From CAZRDB01 sp964598695 (lineage in GTDB: Bacteria > Armatimonadota > Zipacnadia > UBA1398): a DNA stretch of 10,028 nucleotides. Made by a program: the position numbers and the translations under genes. The stretch covers positions 1 through 10,028 of the forward strand of contig CAZRDB010000187.1 of assembly GCA_964598695.1 (NCBI GenBank). The letters run 5' to 3'. Below the pieces are notes generated by a model. The model did not search any database. It was not told the DNA's origin and saw only the letters and a list, made by a program, of their open reading frames with translations. This document shows, piece after piece, positions 1 to 6,081 of the stretch (position 1 is its first letter; the number at the start of each line of letters is the position of its first letter).

Positions 1-543
1 GATCGTGGAGAGGACACCGGAGGCGAAGGTGTAGGTCCACAGGTTGCCGTTGCGGTCCTGGTAGCTCGAGGGCACGAGGCTCGAGCTGTAGGTGAACCGG
101 TCGCCCATGCGGCTGGTCTCCGTGAAGGAGCCGTCGGGATTGCGGACGAGCGTGTTGTTGGTGCCCCCGGGCGCGACGAAGCTGCCGTCGGGCTGCTCGG
201 TGTAGGTGCGGGTGATCCGGCCGGTCTTGGCGATCGTGACGGAGCCGGCGGTCTGCGTCACGTAGGTGGGCTCGATGCTGAGCCGCCAGAGGTTGCCGAA
301 GGCCGAGGGGGTGGTGGTGCGCTCGGCCTGGTAGGCCCAGTAGAGCTTGGGGGGGAAGGCGCCGGTGGCCGGGGGGCCGGACATGATCGTCCAGGCGCCG
401 TCGACAAAGCGCACGGTCGCGCCGTACTGGGGGAGCTGCATGTCGGCGGCGTCGATCTCGGGAACGCCGCCGTCGGTCAGCCCGCGGGTCCATATCGGGT
501 CGTCGGGATCGCCCAATCCGCACGGAGGAATCGCAACAGACAC
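1..543 (-). CDS. RHS/YD-repeat-type protein, N-terminal part (3' end outside window)
   Basis: The minus strand is open from 543 to the left edge without a stop, giving 181 residues. The C-terminal half of the visible part reads like the region just before YD repeats in RHS or wall-associated proteins: NLWRLSIEPTYV, then a TYTEQPDGSFVAPGG block, NPDGSFTETSRMGDRFTYSS and DRNGNLWTYTFASG. In the family these precede repeated YD beta-strand units that form a shell around a C-terminal toxin or adhesive tip; those parts lie outside the window. I chose GTG at 543 because GAGAGGGG sits 7 nt upstream (complement of 551-558). In-frame ATGs at 597 and 648 lack such a site. The 648 start would add a poor signal-like segment (LVRVLSLMWPLPARA), so it cannot be excluded. 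From 543 there is no signal peptide, and first codons are less G/C-biased at position three than the rest. Family call is fairly sure; the start is not. Confidence 0.75.
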   Translation of the reverse strand, partial: MSVAIPPCGLGDPDDPIWTRGLTDGGVPEIDAADMQLPQYGATVRFVDGAWTIMSGPPATGAFPPKLYWAYQAERTTTPSAFGNLWRLSIEPTYVTQTAGSVTIAKTGRITRTYTEQPDGSFVAPGGTNNTLVRNPDGSFTETSRMGDRFTYSSSLVPSSYQDRNGNLWTYTFASGVLSTI

Positions 544-550
544 TGCCAGT

Positions 551-558
551 CCCCTCTC
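551..558 (-). promoter_or_regulatory. Ribosome binding site for the GTG start at 543
   Basis: On the minus strand this reads GAGAGGGG, with a 7-nt spacer before GTG at 543. It is the only good Shine-Dalgarno match in front of the candidate starts of the RHS-type gene and decides the annotated start. Confidence 0.5.
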
Positions 559-571
559 GACGCCACGGAGC

Positions 572-585
572 CCTGCGCGCGCAGG
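572..585. repeat. Perfect 14-nt palindrome (operator or leader hairpin candidate)
   Basis: CCTGCGC is followed directly by its reverse complement GCGCAGG. It lies 28 bases upstream of the GTG at 543, just ahead of the ribosome site, where a repressor site or a leader hairpin could act. Such palindromes are easier to get by chance in GC-rich DNA, so function is an inference. Confidence 0.35.
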
Positions 586-740
586 CAGCGGCCACATGAG
601 AGACAGGACCCGTACGAGCCCACAGTGCGGCGCCGCTCGCCGGGCCATGCCAGAGAGGCCGGCTTCCCTCGCCCGTCGGTCCGTGCGCAGGACCGGCATC
701 CCCTGGTCCGACGCCCATCTTCGCGTGGCCGGGCCCGAGT

Positions 741-776
741 CCTCTCCGCCGCCGCCGCGCCGGAACGGCGGGGAGG
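741..776. repeat. GC-rich hairpin, 11-bp stem, between divergent genes
   Basis: Positions 741-751 pair with 766-776 over 11 consecutive positions, ten Watson-Crick and one G-T, leaving a 14-nt loop. No T-run follows on either strand, so it is not a classical terminator. It lies 84 bases before lnt and could sit in its leader RNA or be the footprint of a regulator. Confidence 0.35.
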
Positions 777-859
777 GGCGGAGGCCGCGTAAGCCGTCCC
801 CGCGGTCCGGGCACTCCCTGCCAGGCACTGCCTCGATGCGCTGAGAGGGGGATGTCCCG

Positions 860-2311
860 ATGCGGACACGGACCATCGGCACGACCGTCGGCAGGCACGC
901 GTTCCTGGCCCGGCTCGGCCCCGCGCTGGTCTCCGCGGGTCTCGTCACGTTGGCCTTCGACCCGGCTGGGTGGGCGCCCATCGCCTGGGTTGCCCTCGTC
1001 CCGTTCCTGTGCGCGCTGGGCGGCTCGCCGCCCTTCCAGGCCCGCGCCGTCGGCTTCCTGTTCGGCTACGTCTTCTACGGGGCCGGCGTGAGCTGGCTGT
1101 TCCTCATCTTCGGTCCGGCGACGGTCGGGCTGGTCGGGGTCCTCGCGGCCGGGCTGTGGCTGTTCGGCCTCGCGTTCCACCGACTCGAAGCCCGGTGGGG
1201 GACGACAACGGCGCTGCTGCTCGCCCCGGTGGCGTGGGTCGCGATCGACCTGTTCCGCTCCGAGCTGTGGCCGCTCCGGTTCTCGTGGATGCAGCTCGGG
1301 TTCAGCCAAGCGTCGAACCCCGCCCTGCTCCAGTCGGTCAGCCTGGTCGGCGTCTACGGGTTGACTCTCGCGATCGTGCTCGCCAACGCGCTGGTCGCGC
1401 TCGCGTGGCGCCGTCACGGCGCCACGGTCGGGGGGCTGGCAGCGGGGGCGGCGCTGCTGCTCGCCTGCGCGGCGCAATGCACTCCGCTCCCGCGTCCGCT
1501 CGAGGAGCCCGGACGGCCGCTGCGGGTGGCGGCCGTGCAGCAGGAGCGGGTCGATCCTCTCGCAGACGCCCGCGCCGTCAACCGGGGGGGCGAGGCCGAC
1601 CTGATCTGCTGGCCGGAGTACGCCTTCGCCGAGGACCCGCGCGAGGATGCCCGGACCTGGGGCGAGGTGGGGCAGGCCGCGCGCGAGAGCGGGGCCGTGC
1701 TGGTGATCGGCATCCGGGAGGGGATCGAACCGTCCGAGCCGACGCGGGAGCGGCAGCTCTTCCACAACGCCGCGCTCGTCATCGGCCCGGACGGCCAGCC
1801 GGCCGGCATCTACCGCAAGCACCACCCGATCCAGTTCTTCCGCGACGGCCTCGCGGGGCGGAGCCTGCGGCCGATCGCGACCTCGGCGGGGCTGCTGGGC
1901 ATCGCGATCTGCTACGACATGACGTTCTCGCACGTGACGCGAACGCTGGCGGGCAACGGCGCCGCGATCCTCGTTGTGCCGGCACTCGACGACCTGCCCT
2001 GGGGCGCGCTGGAGCGGCGCCAGCACGCGCGGATGGCCCAGGCCCGGGCGGTCGAGCACCGTCGCTGGCTGGTGCGGCCGACGACCTACGGCATCAGCCA
2101 GATCGTCGACCCGCGCGGGCGCGAGAGGGCGCGCGCGTCGTCGGAGGGGCCGACGGTGCTCCGGGCCGAGGCGCGGCTGCGGGAGGACCGGACGCTGCAC
2201 GACCGCGGTGCGTGGCTCCTACCCTACGCCTGCCTTGCGCTCCTCGCGGCCTACCTGGGGTGGGAGGCGGCGGTGGCACTCGCGGCCCGGCGTGGAGCGC
2301 GCCGGGGCTGA
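860..2311 (+). CDS. lnt: Apolipoprotein N-acyltransferase
   Basis: Lnt transfers an acyl chain from a phospholipid to the N-terminal cysteine of lipoproteins, the last step of lipoprotein maturation, in the inner membrane. The 483-residue product has hydrophobic helices over about residues 15-205, a nitrilase-type (CN hydrolase) periplasmic domain at about 221-440, and a final membrane helix near 452-476, the normal Lnt layout and near the usual ~500 residues. The catalytic triad is visible: E253 (CWPEYAF), K320 (YRKHHP) and C351 (AICYDM). E. coli Lnt also has an essential glutamate (E343) eight residues after the lysine in a PFGE loop; here that loop is shorter and reads PIQFFRDG, placing R328 there, with D329 next. 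CYD replaces the usual CYE. The ATG has GAGAGGGGGA about 8 nt upstream. The gene appears monocistronic, ending in a terminator-like hairpin before the sigma operon. The family is clear; full activity is inferred. Confidence 0.92.
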   Translation: MRTRTIGTTVGRHAFLARLGPALVSAGLVTLAFDPAGWAPIAWVALVPFLCALGGSPPFQARAVGFLFGYVFYGAGVSWLFLIFGPATVGLVGVLAAGLWLFGLAFHRLEARWGTTTALLLAPVAWVAIDLFRSELWPLRFSWMQLGFSQASNPALLQSVSLVGVYGLTLAIVLANALVALAWRRHGATVGGLAAGAALLLACAAQCTPLPRPLEEPGRPLRVAAVQQERVDPLADARAVNRGGEADLICWPEYAFAEDPREDARTWGEVGQAARESGAVLVIGIREGIEPSEPTRERQLFHNAALVIGPDGQPAGIYRKHHPIQFFRDGLAGRSLRPIATSAGLLGIAICYDMTFSHVTRTLAGNGAAILVVPALDDLPWGALERRQHARMAQARAVEHRRWLVRPTTYGISQIVDPRGRERARASSEGPTVLRAEARLREDRTLHDRGAWLLPYACLALLAAYLGWEAAVALAARRGARRG

Positions 2312-2318
2312 CGCGGCG

Positions 2319-2349
2319 CGCGACGCTCCCGCAGGGCGCCTCGCGTTTT
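2319..2349 (+). terminator. Weak intrinsic terminator candidate after lnt
   Basis: CGCGA (2319-2323) pairs with TCGCG (2341-2345), extended inward across one mismatch by two more pairs, and is followed by TTTT (2346-2349). It begins 7 nt after the lnt stop codon and abuts the -35 of the next promoter. The short stem and only four Ts make termination plausible but weak. Confidence 0.4.
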
Positions 2350-2376
2350 GACCCTCGCCCGCCCTCACGGTACAAT
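2348..2376 (+). promoter_or_regulatory. Housekeeping (sigma-70-type) promoter of the sigma factor operon
   Basis: TTGACC (2348-2353) and TACAAT (2371-2376) each match the vegetative consensus at five of six positions and are exactly 17 bp apart. The predicted start is A2383, giving a leader of about 77 nt to the TTG at 2460. It is the best vegetative promoter in the window and stands out in such GC-rich DNA. Confidence 0.75.
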
Positions 2377-2449
2377 CCAGCGATCCGCGAGCCGGCAGAG
2401 GGCTTGCGGCGGGCGCCTGCCGCCTCAGGCACGAAGTCCCGAAAAGTGG

Positions 2450-2474
2450 GGAACCCTGTTTGCTGGGTTTCGTC
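2450..2474 (+). promoter_or_regulatory. ECF-sigma-type promoter, likely autoregulatory
   Basis: GGAAC (2450-2454, in the wider context GGGGAACCC) is followed after 16 nt by CGTC (2471-2474). Many ECF sigma factors use a GGAAC -35 and a CGT or GTC -10 with this spacing, and they commonly drive their own operons. Placement immediately before the ECF gene supports positive feedback. It overlaps the proposed TTG start at 2460, so transcripts from here (predicted start near 2481) would lack that codon and need a downstream one. Confidence 0.6.
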
Positions 2475-3095
2475 CTAATCGCGGGAGCGCAGACATCCGG
2501 CGGCGCCGGGCTGGGCCCAGACCCCGACGAGGGGCTGGTCCGGGAGGCCCGAGCCGGGGACATGGAGGCGTTCGCCAGGCTAATCGAGCGACATGAGGGA
2601 CGAGTCTACGCTCTGGTCTGCCAGTACGTGGGGCAGGAGGAGGATGCGAGAGACCTCGTTCGCGACGTCTTTCTCAAGGCGTTCCGATCGCTGGACCGCT
2701 TCGGCGGGAGAAGCAAGTTCTCGAGCTGGGTTTGTCGGATCGCGATCAACCGCAGCATCGACCACCTCCGTCGCCGCAAGCATGTGCGGATCGAGTCTCT
2801 CGACGAGCCGATCGGCACCGACGACGGGGGCATGGAGCGAGAGATCGCGGACACGGCCGAGACGCCGGACGCGGAGGCGGAGCGGAGGGAGCTGGCCGCG
2901 CGGATCCAGGAGGCGGTCCGGCAGCTTTCCCCGAAGCTCCGAGAGGTGACGGTACTGCGGGAGTACGGCGGCCTGTCGATCGAGGAGATCGCCGAGACGC
3001 TGTCGCTCTCGCCGGGAACGGTGAAGTCGAGGATCTTCCGGGCACGCGAGAGGCTGCGAGAGCTTCTCGCGCCCTACATCGAGGGTAGTGAGTGA
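2460..3095 (+). CDS. ECF-type RNA polymerase sigma factor
   Basis: This is a sigma-70-superfamily group 4 factor that would direct RNA polymerase to stress promoters and be held inactive by the next gene's product. Sigma region 2 spans about residues 25-108 (EGLVREARAGDMEAFARL, EEDARDLVRDVFLKAF, SSWVCRIAINRSIDHLRRR). Region 4 spans about 144-205, with helix-turn-helix LSIEEIAETLSLSPGTVKSR. The 45-residue acidic linker is normal, and 211 residues is slightly long for the class. The start is uncertain. TTG at 2460 follows GTGGGGA, but its first 18 residues are unlike typical ECF N-termini and overlap an ECF-type promoter. CTG at 2511 (giving MGPDPDEGLV) would fit the family better but lacks a clear ribosome site. 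ATG at 2562 would remove the first conserved helix. The gene heads an operon of sigma, anti-sigma and RseB-like genes. Confidence 0.9.
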   Translation: MLGFVLIAGAQTSGGAGLGPDPDEGLVREARAGDMEAFARLIERHEGRVYALVCQYVGQEEDARDLVRDVFLKAFRSLDRFGGRSKFSSWVCRIAINRSIDHLRRRKHVRIESLDEPIGTDDGGMEREIADTAETPDAEAERRELAARIQEAVRQLSPKLREVTVLREYGGLSIEEIAETLSLSPGTVKSRIFRARERLRELLAPYIEGSE

Positions 3096-3603
3096 TGTGA
3101 CGAAACGGCATCTGGAACAACTGATTGCCGACGGAGTGGACACCCCTGACGCGGAGGAGCGCGAGCGGGTCGCGGAGGAGCTGCGCGGTCTGCCGGAGTG
3201 CGACCGGCTCCTCGCCAGCCATCGGCGCCTGCACGAGCTGTTCGACGGGATCGAGAGCCCGACGCTCGAGCGGTCGGTCGCCCGCGAGGTGATCGCCGAG
3301 CTGCGCCGGACCCCGGTCCGCCGCCACAACACCGTCCCGGCCTACTTCTGGGCCGGTGTCTGCACGGCATGCATCGCGCTGGTGCTGGGGATCGGGCTGC
3401 TGCTGCGCGTCGGGGGCACCCGACAGGTCATCAGCCCGGGCCCACTGCGGGCCGCACGGCCCGTGGCCCAGCAGCCGGCGGAGCCGCTCTCCTCGTCGCT
3501 CTGCGCGCGCGAGCACGCACGGCTCGCCGCGGGCTGCGCCACCACCGATCGCGCCGCCTGGGCCGTCGCCCTGGTCGAGAGCAACCAGAAGCTGCTGCGG
3601 TGA
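3088..3603 (+). CDS. Single-pass transmembrane anti-sigma factor
   Basis: The 171-residue protein overlaps the sigma gene by 8 bp, implying translational coupling and near-equal synthesis. The cytoplasmic part, residues 1-85, contains ECDRLLASHRRLHELFDG, which resembles the helical sigma-binding domain of anti-sigma factors (CxxLLxxxRxLxxL). One membrane helix follows at about 87-106 (YFWAGVCTACIALVLGIGLL), then a periplasmic tail of about 60 residues with two cysteines, C139 and C150. The zinc motif HxxxCxxC of the ZAS subfamily is absent; the CxxC seen lies inside the membrane helix. Topology and neighbours resemble RseA/MucA, though sequence identity cannot be judged here. GTG at 3088 is annotated; GTG at 3097 is a possible alternative start. 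The role is inferred from position, topology and the weak motif. Confidence 0.75.
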   Translation: MSDVTKRHLEQLIADGVDTPDAEERERVAEELRGLPECDRLLASHRRLHELFDGIESPTLERSVAREVIAELRRTPVRRHNTVPAYFWAGVCTACIALVLGIGLLLRVGGTRQVISPGPLRAARPVAQQPAEPLSSSLCAREHARLAAGCATTDRAAWAVALVESNQKLLR

Positions 3604-3620
3604 ACCGGGGGATGCCTGCG

Positions 3621-4666
3621 ATGGCGAGCGCGCGGCCGCAAGCGGCGAGGTGGCGTCCGGGGCTGACGGCCCTGGGCCTGGTTGCCGCGATCGCCGGATG
3701 GGCCCAGACCCCGGTTCCCTTGCCGACGATGTCGAGCAGCGTGGTGCTGCAGGGCCGCGGCCCGATCGTCCGCACCCTGGACGCCGAGGAGCGGGTGATC
3801 TACTCGGGCGTGCAGGTGAGCCTCGAGTGCAGCGGAGGGCGGGAGACCACCCGCACGGTGCAGAGCGTCTGGTGGGACGGGCCGGGGGGATGCTCGGTCA
3901 TCGAGTTCTCGCAGCCCGCGTGGATGACGGGCTCGAAGCTGGTGCGCCAGGGGTCGGACCTGTGGCAGTACGATCCGCAGTCGCGGGGCTGGCTCCACTC
4001 CTCGGCGCCCGGCGGACTCCTGTGGGACATCAACTACCGCGCCCGCAAGCTCTTCGACAACTACCTCATCGAGCTGGTGGGNNNNNNNNNNTGGGCGAGG
4101 ACCGGGTCGCGGGCTACCGCTGCATGGTCTACGACATCCTCCCGCGCCTCTCGGGCAACCCCTCGCGCCGGGTCTACGTCGAGGCCGAGAGCTACATCCC
4201 GCTCCGCACCGAGAACACCAACGGGGAGGGCGAGCTGGTCAGCTCGACCTACTTCGAGCAGATCGAGTTCCACCGCGCGCTGCCGCACAGCCTGTTCGAG
4301 GCGCCGGGCCGGGGCGAGCAGATCTCGGAGGACCCGGTGCAGCGCGAGGGGCCGATCAGTCTGAGCGACGCGCAGCGCAGCCTGTCGTTCGTCGTCTCGG
4401 AGCCGGACTATGTGCCGGACGGGTACGAGTTGGCCGCCGTCTACCTGATCCACAAGCAAGGACAGGACGTCGCGCTCCTGCAGTGGTCGGACGGCCTGTC
4501 GCTTCTGTCGCTGTTCAAGCAGCCGACGGGCTTCAGCGATCCCCCCACGGGCTGGGAGGAGTTCCACGCGAACTCCGTGAGCTGGGTCGCAGACGGCTAC
4601 TACTACACGTTGATCGGCGACATCATCCCGAGCGAGCTGAGCCGGATCCGCGACGCGACCCACTGA
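3621..4666 (+). CDS. RseB/MucB-like periplasmic regulator (LolA-like fold), interrupted by an assembly gap
   Basis: Two half-frames belong to one gene. Merging the gap flanks on their shared TGGG gives 343 residues, close to the ~318 of RseB. In proteobacteria RseB binds the periplasmic tail of the anti-sigma factor RseA and releases it when lipids or lipoproteins accumulate. A signal peptide is seen at residues 1-28 (hydrophobic GLTALGLVAAIAGWA). Residues about 45-225 form the LolA/RseB-like barrel, with VIYSGVQVSLECSGG, SKLVRQGSDLWQYDPQSRGW, GEDRVAGYRCMVYDI and RRVYVEAESYIPLRTE. Residues about 245-335 form a second domain (YVPDGYELAAVYL, LLQWSDGLSLLSLFKQ) like the RseB C-terminal or DUF4367-type modules. 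ATG 3621 is chosen because GGGGG lies 9 nt upstream; GTG 3600 and ATG 3612 are in-frame alternatives. It is the last gene of the sigma operon and meets the HD gene tail to tail 18 bp on. Confidence 0.8.
4082..4091. other. Ten-N assembly gap, probably of negative true length
   Basis: The frame changes across the Ns. The left flank ends in GGTGGG and the right flank begins TGGGCGAGG, so both carry TGGG (4078-4081 and 4092-4095). Removing the Ns and one TGGG copy (14 nt) joins the frames as ELVG-EDRVAGY, with no stop and no missing residue. The Ns are therefore probably a scaffolder placeholder, not missing sequence. Confidence 0.8.
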
Positions 4667-4684
4667 GCCCGGCCCGAGCCTCCC

Positions 4685-5242
4685 CTACCCTCCCAGACCC
4701 AGCTCGGCCTCAGCAGCCGCCAGGAAGCCGATCACGTGGGCGATGTGCTCGTCGAGATCGACCCCGAGCAGCTCCGCGCCCGCCACGATCTCCTCGCGGT
4801 TGACGGCGGCCGCGAAGGCCTTCTGCTTCATCTTCTTCCGCACCGAGCCGACCTCGAGGCCGCGGAGGCTCCGCTCCGGCCGCACCAGGGCGCAGGCGAT
4901 GAGGAACCCCGATAGCTCGTCGACGGCGAACAGCGTCTTCTCGAGCAGGGTCTCGCGCGGGACGCCGGTGTGGTCGGCATGGGAGAGCACGGCGCGAACG
5001 ATCCACTCCTCGACGCCCCGGCCGCGCAGGATCTCCGCCCCCTCCTGCGGGTGTTCATCGAGCGTCGGGTGGATCTCGTAGTCGAAGTCGTGGAGCAGCC
5101 CCACCACCGCCCAGGGCTCCTCCTCCTCGCCCCGCATCCGCGCGTAGCCGCGCATCGCGTGCGAGACCGACCGCGCGTGGATCAGCAGCCGCTCGTTGTG
5201 CGTGTACTCCCGGAGGATCTGGTCGGCCTGCTCGTAGGTCAC
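4685..5242 (-). CDS. HD-superfamily metal-dependent hydrolase
   Basis: The 185-residue cytoplasmic protein has the HD-domain ligand pattern: H22 (LLIHARSVSHAM), H51-D52 (GLLHDFDYEIHP) and D108 (FAVDELSGF). Extra histidines lie at H58, H64, H88 and H91. HD proteins hydrolyse phosphate esters or nucleotides. Single-domain members of this size (COG2316-like) are common but of unknown substrate, so no specific reaction is claimed. The C-terminal KKMKQKAFAAAVNREEI segment is also typical of that group. The start is GTG at 5242 with AAAGGCGG about 8 nt upstream. The gene is third in a minus-strand series after the peptidase and ATPase genes, 107 bp beyond the ATPase stop. That interval holds a strong hairpin, so it may have its own transcript. 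Confidence 0.85.
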   Translation of the reverse strand: MTYEQADQILREYTHNERLLIHARSVSHAMRGYARMRGEEEEPWAVVGLLHDFDYEIHPTLDEHPQEGAEILRGRGVEEWIVRAVLSHADHTGVPRETLLEKTLFAVDELSGFLIACALVRPERSLRGLEVGSVRKKMKQKAFAAAVNREEIVAGAELLGVDLDEHIAHVIGFLAAAEAELGLGG

Positions 5243-5277
5243 CGCCGCAACCGCCTTTCGCGTGTCACCGGATCGGC

Positions 5278-5294
5278 CGGGCCCCTGGGGCCCG
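5278..5294. repeat. Perfect GC inverted repeat between the ATPase and HD genes
   Basis: CGGGCCCC and GGGGCCCG flank a single T, a perfect 17-nt inverted repeat. As RNA it can form a 7-bp all-G/C stem with a 3-nt loop. It lies 35 bases before the HD start in the 107-bp gap after the ATPase stop. No T-run follows on the minus strand, so it may be an attenuator, a processing site or a protein-binding site. Confidence 0.4.
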
Positions 5295-5349
5295 CGTCCC
5301 CGGGAGGATGCCACGGGGCCGGCGCGGCGGGCAAGCGCTCCGGGCGGGG

Positions 5350-6081
5350 CTAGGGTCCCTCGAAGACGAGGGCCGCGCGCACGTCCGACCAGTCGGTCAC
5401 TCGTGCGGCGACCAACTCGTCGAGCCGGTCGCGGTACTCCGCCACCAGCTCGGGCTCCATCTGGGAGCGGTCGTGGGGGACGAAGACGTCGCCCGCGGGG
5501 TCCCACGCGTAGATCAGTTCGTGGCGCCCGTTGCGGGATTCGTAGACCGAGGCGACCCGTCGGGTCGTCTGCCAGCCACGCTGGCGCATCGTGAGGAAGA
5601 CCAGGAGGTCGACGGCCCGGAAGGTGTGGCGCGGGACGTTGTTGGGGGGCGAGAGCAGCACCTCGGCCACCTCGGCGACCGAGTCGGCGTGGAGGTTGGA
5701 GGCGATGCGGTCGCCGCGGTCGATCTGCCGGAAGAACTCGTGGGCCGGCTCCCCCCACAGGTAGGCGTAGTAGGGCGCGTCGTTGATCTCGTGGGCGAGC
5801 CAGCACACCCGCTCGTCGTGGCGGACGCGGAAGGCCGAGGCGTCGGCGACCGGCACGATCGCCTCTTCCTCGGGCAGCAGGCCGAGCAGCGCGGCCATGA
5901 CCGTTGTCTTGCCCGCCCCGCCGGGCGTCGCGGCGGTCAGGAACGACGAGCCCTCGGCCACGTGAGCGGCCAGGAGCGCGGCGAGTCCGAGGTCGACCGT
6001 GCCGGCCAGGACCAGATCGACGAGGGAGAGGATCCGCCCCCCGCGCTGGTTGGTCTCCTCGACAGCCTCGCGCACGATCAT
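5350..6081 (-). CDS. Stand-alone secretion-ATPase-like P-loop protein (VirB11/CpaF/GspE relative)
   Basis: The 243-residue protein looks like the RecA-like core of type II/IV secretion ATPases. Residues 52-60 are a Walker A (TPGGAGKTT). LWGEPAHEFFRQI at 108-120 aligns with the Walker B/GExRG segment. DRGDRIASNLHADS at 121-134 aligns with the TGHxGxxxTxHA box. VDLLVFLTMRQRGWQTTRRVASVYES at about 157-182 matches the C-terminal strand region of CpaF-like proteins. Known hexameric members carry an N-terminal domain of 100 or more residues; only about 45 residues precede Walker A here. The TGH and TLHA signatures are altered to RGD and NLHA. No pilin, secretin or inner-membrane platform gene is nearby. 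Its ATG overlaps the peptidase stop by 4 nt (ATGA), with strong GGGGAGG 9 nt upstream, so the two are co-translated. Nucleotide binding is likely; the process it powers is unknown. Confidence 0.7.
   Translation of the reverse strand: MIVREAVEETNQRGGRILSLVDLVLAGTVDLGLAALLAAHVAEGSSFLTAATPGGAGKTTVMAALLGLLPEEEAIVPVADASAFRVRHDERVCWLAHEINDAPYYAYLWGEPAHEFFRQIDRGDRIASNLHADSVAEVAEVLLSPPNNVPRHTFRAVDLLVFLTMRQRGWQTTRRVASVYESRNGRHELIYAWDPAGDVFVPHDRSQMEPELVAEYRDRLDELVAARVTDWSDVRAALVFEGP

Larger units (their letters stand above)
544..859. other. Divergent intergenic region between the RHS-type gene and lnt
   Basis: About 316 bases separate two divergent starts. They contain a perfect 14-nt palindrome (572-585), a strong 11-bp hairpin (741-776) and the lnt ribosome site GAGAGGGGGA (843-852). 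I found no convincing -35/-10 pair on either strand. The longer reading frames here are antisense shadows with no recognisable motif. If the RHS-type gene really starts at 648, part of this stretch is coding. Confidence 0.5.

Noticed and set aside
63..87. Inverted repeat AGCTCGAG ... CTCGAGCT with a 9-nt spacer
   Set aside because: It is inside the RHS-type coding sequence and follows from repeated serine codons on either side of Leu-Val-Pro.
970..2478. A 502-residue plus-strand frame overlapping lnt
   Set aside because: It is the shifted frame of lnt, Arg/Pro/Gly-rich with no motif, while the lnt frame has the full catalytic triad.
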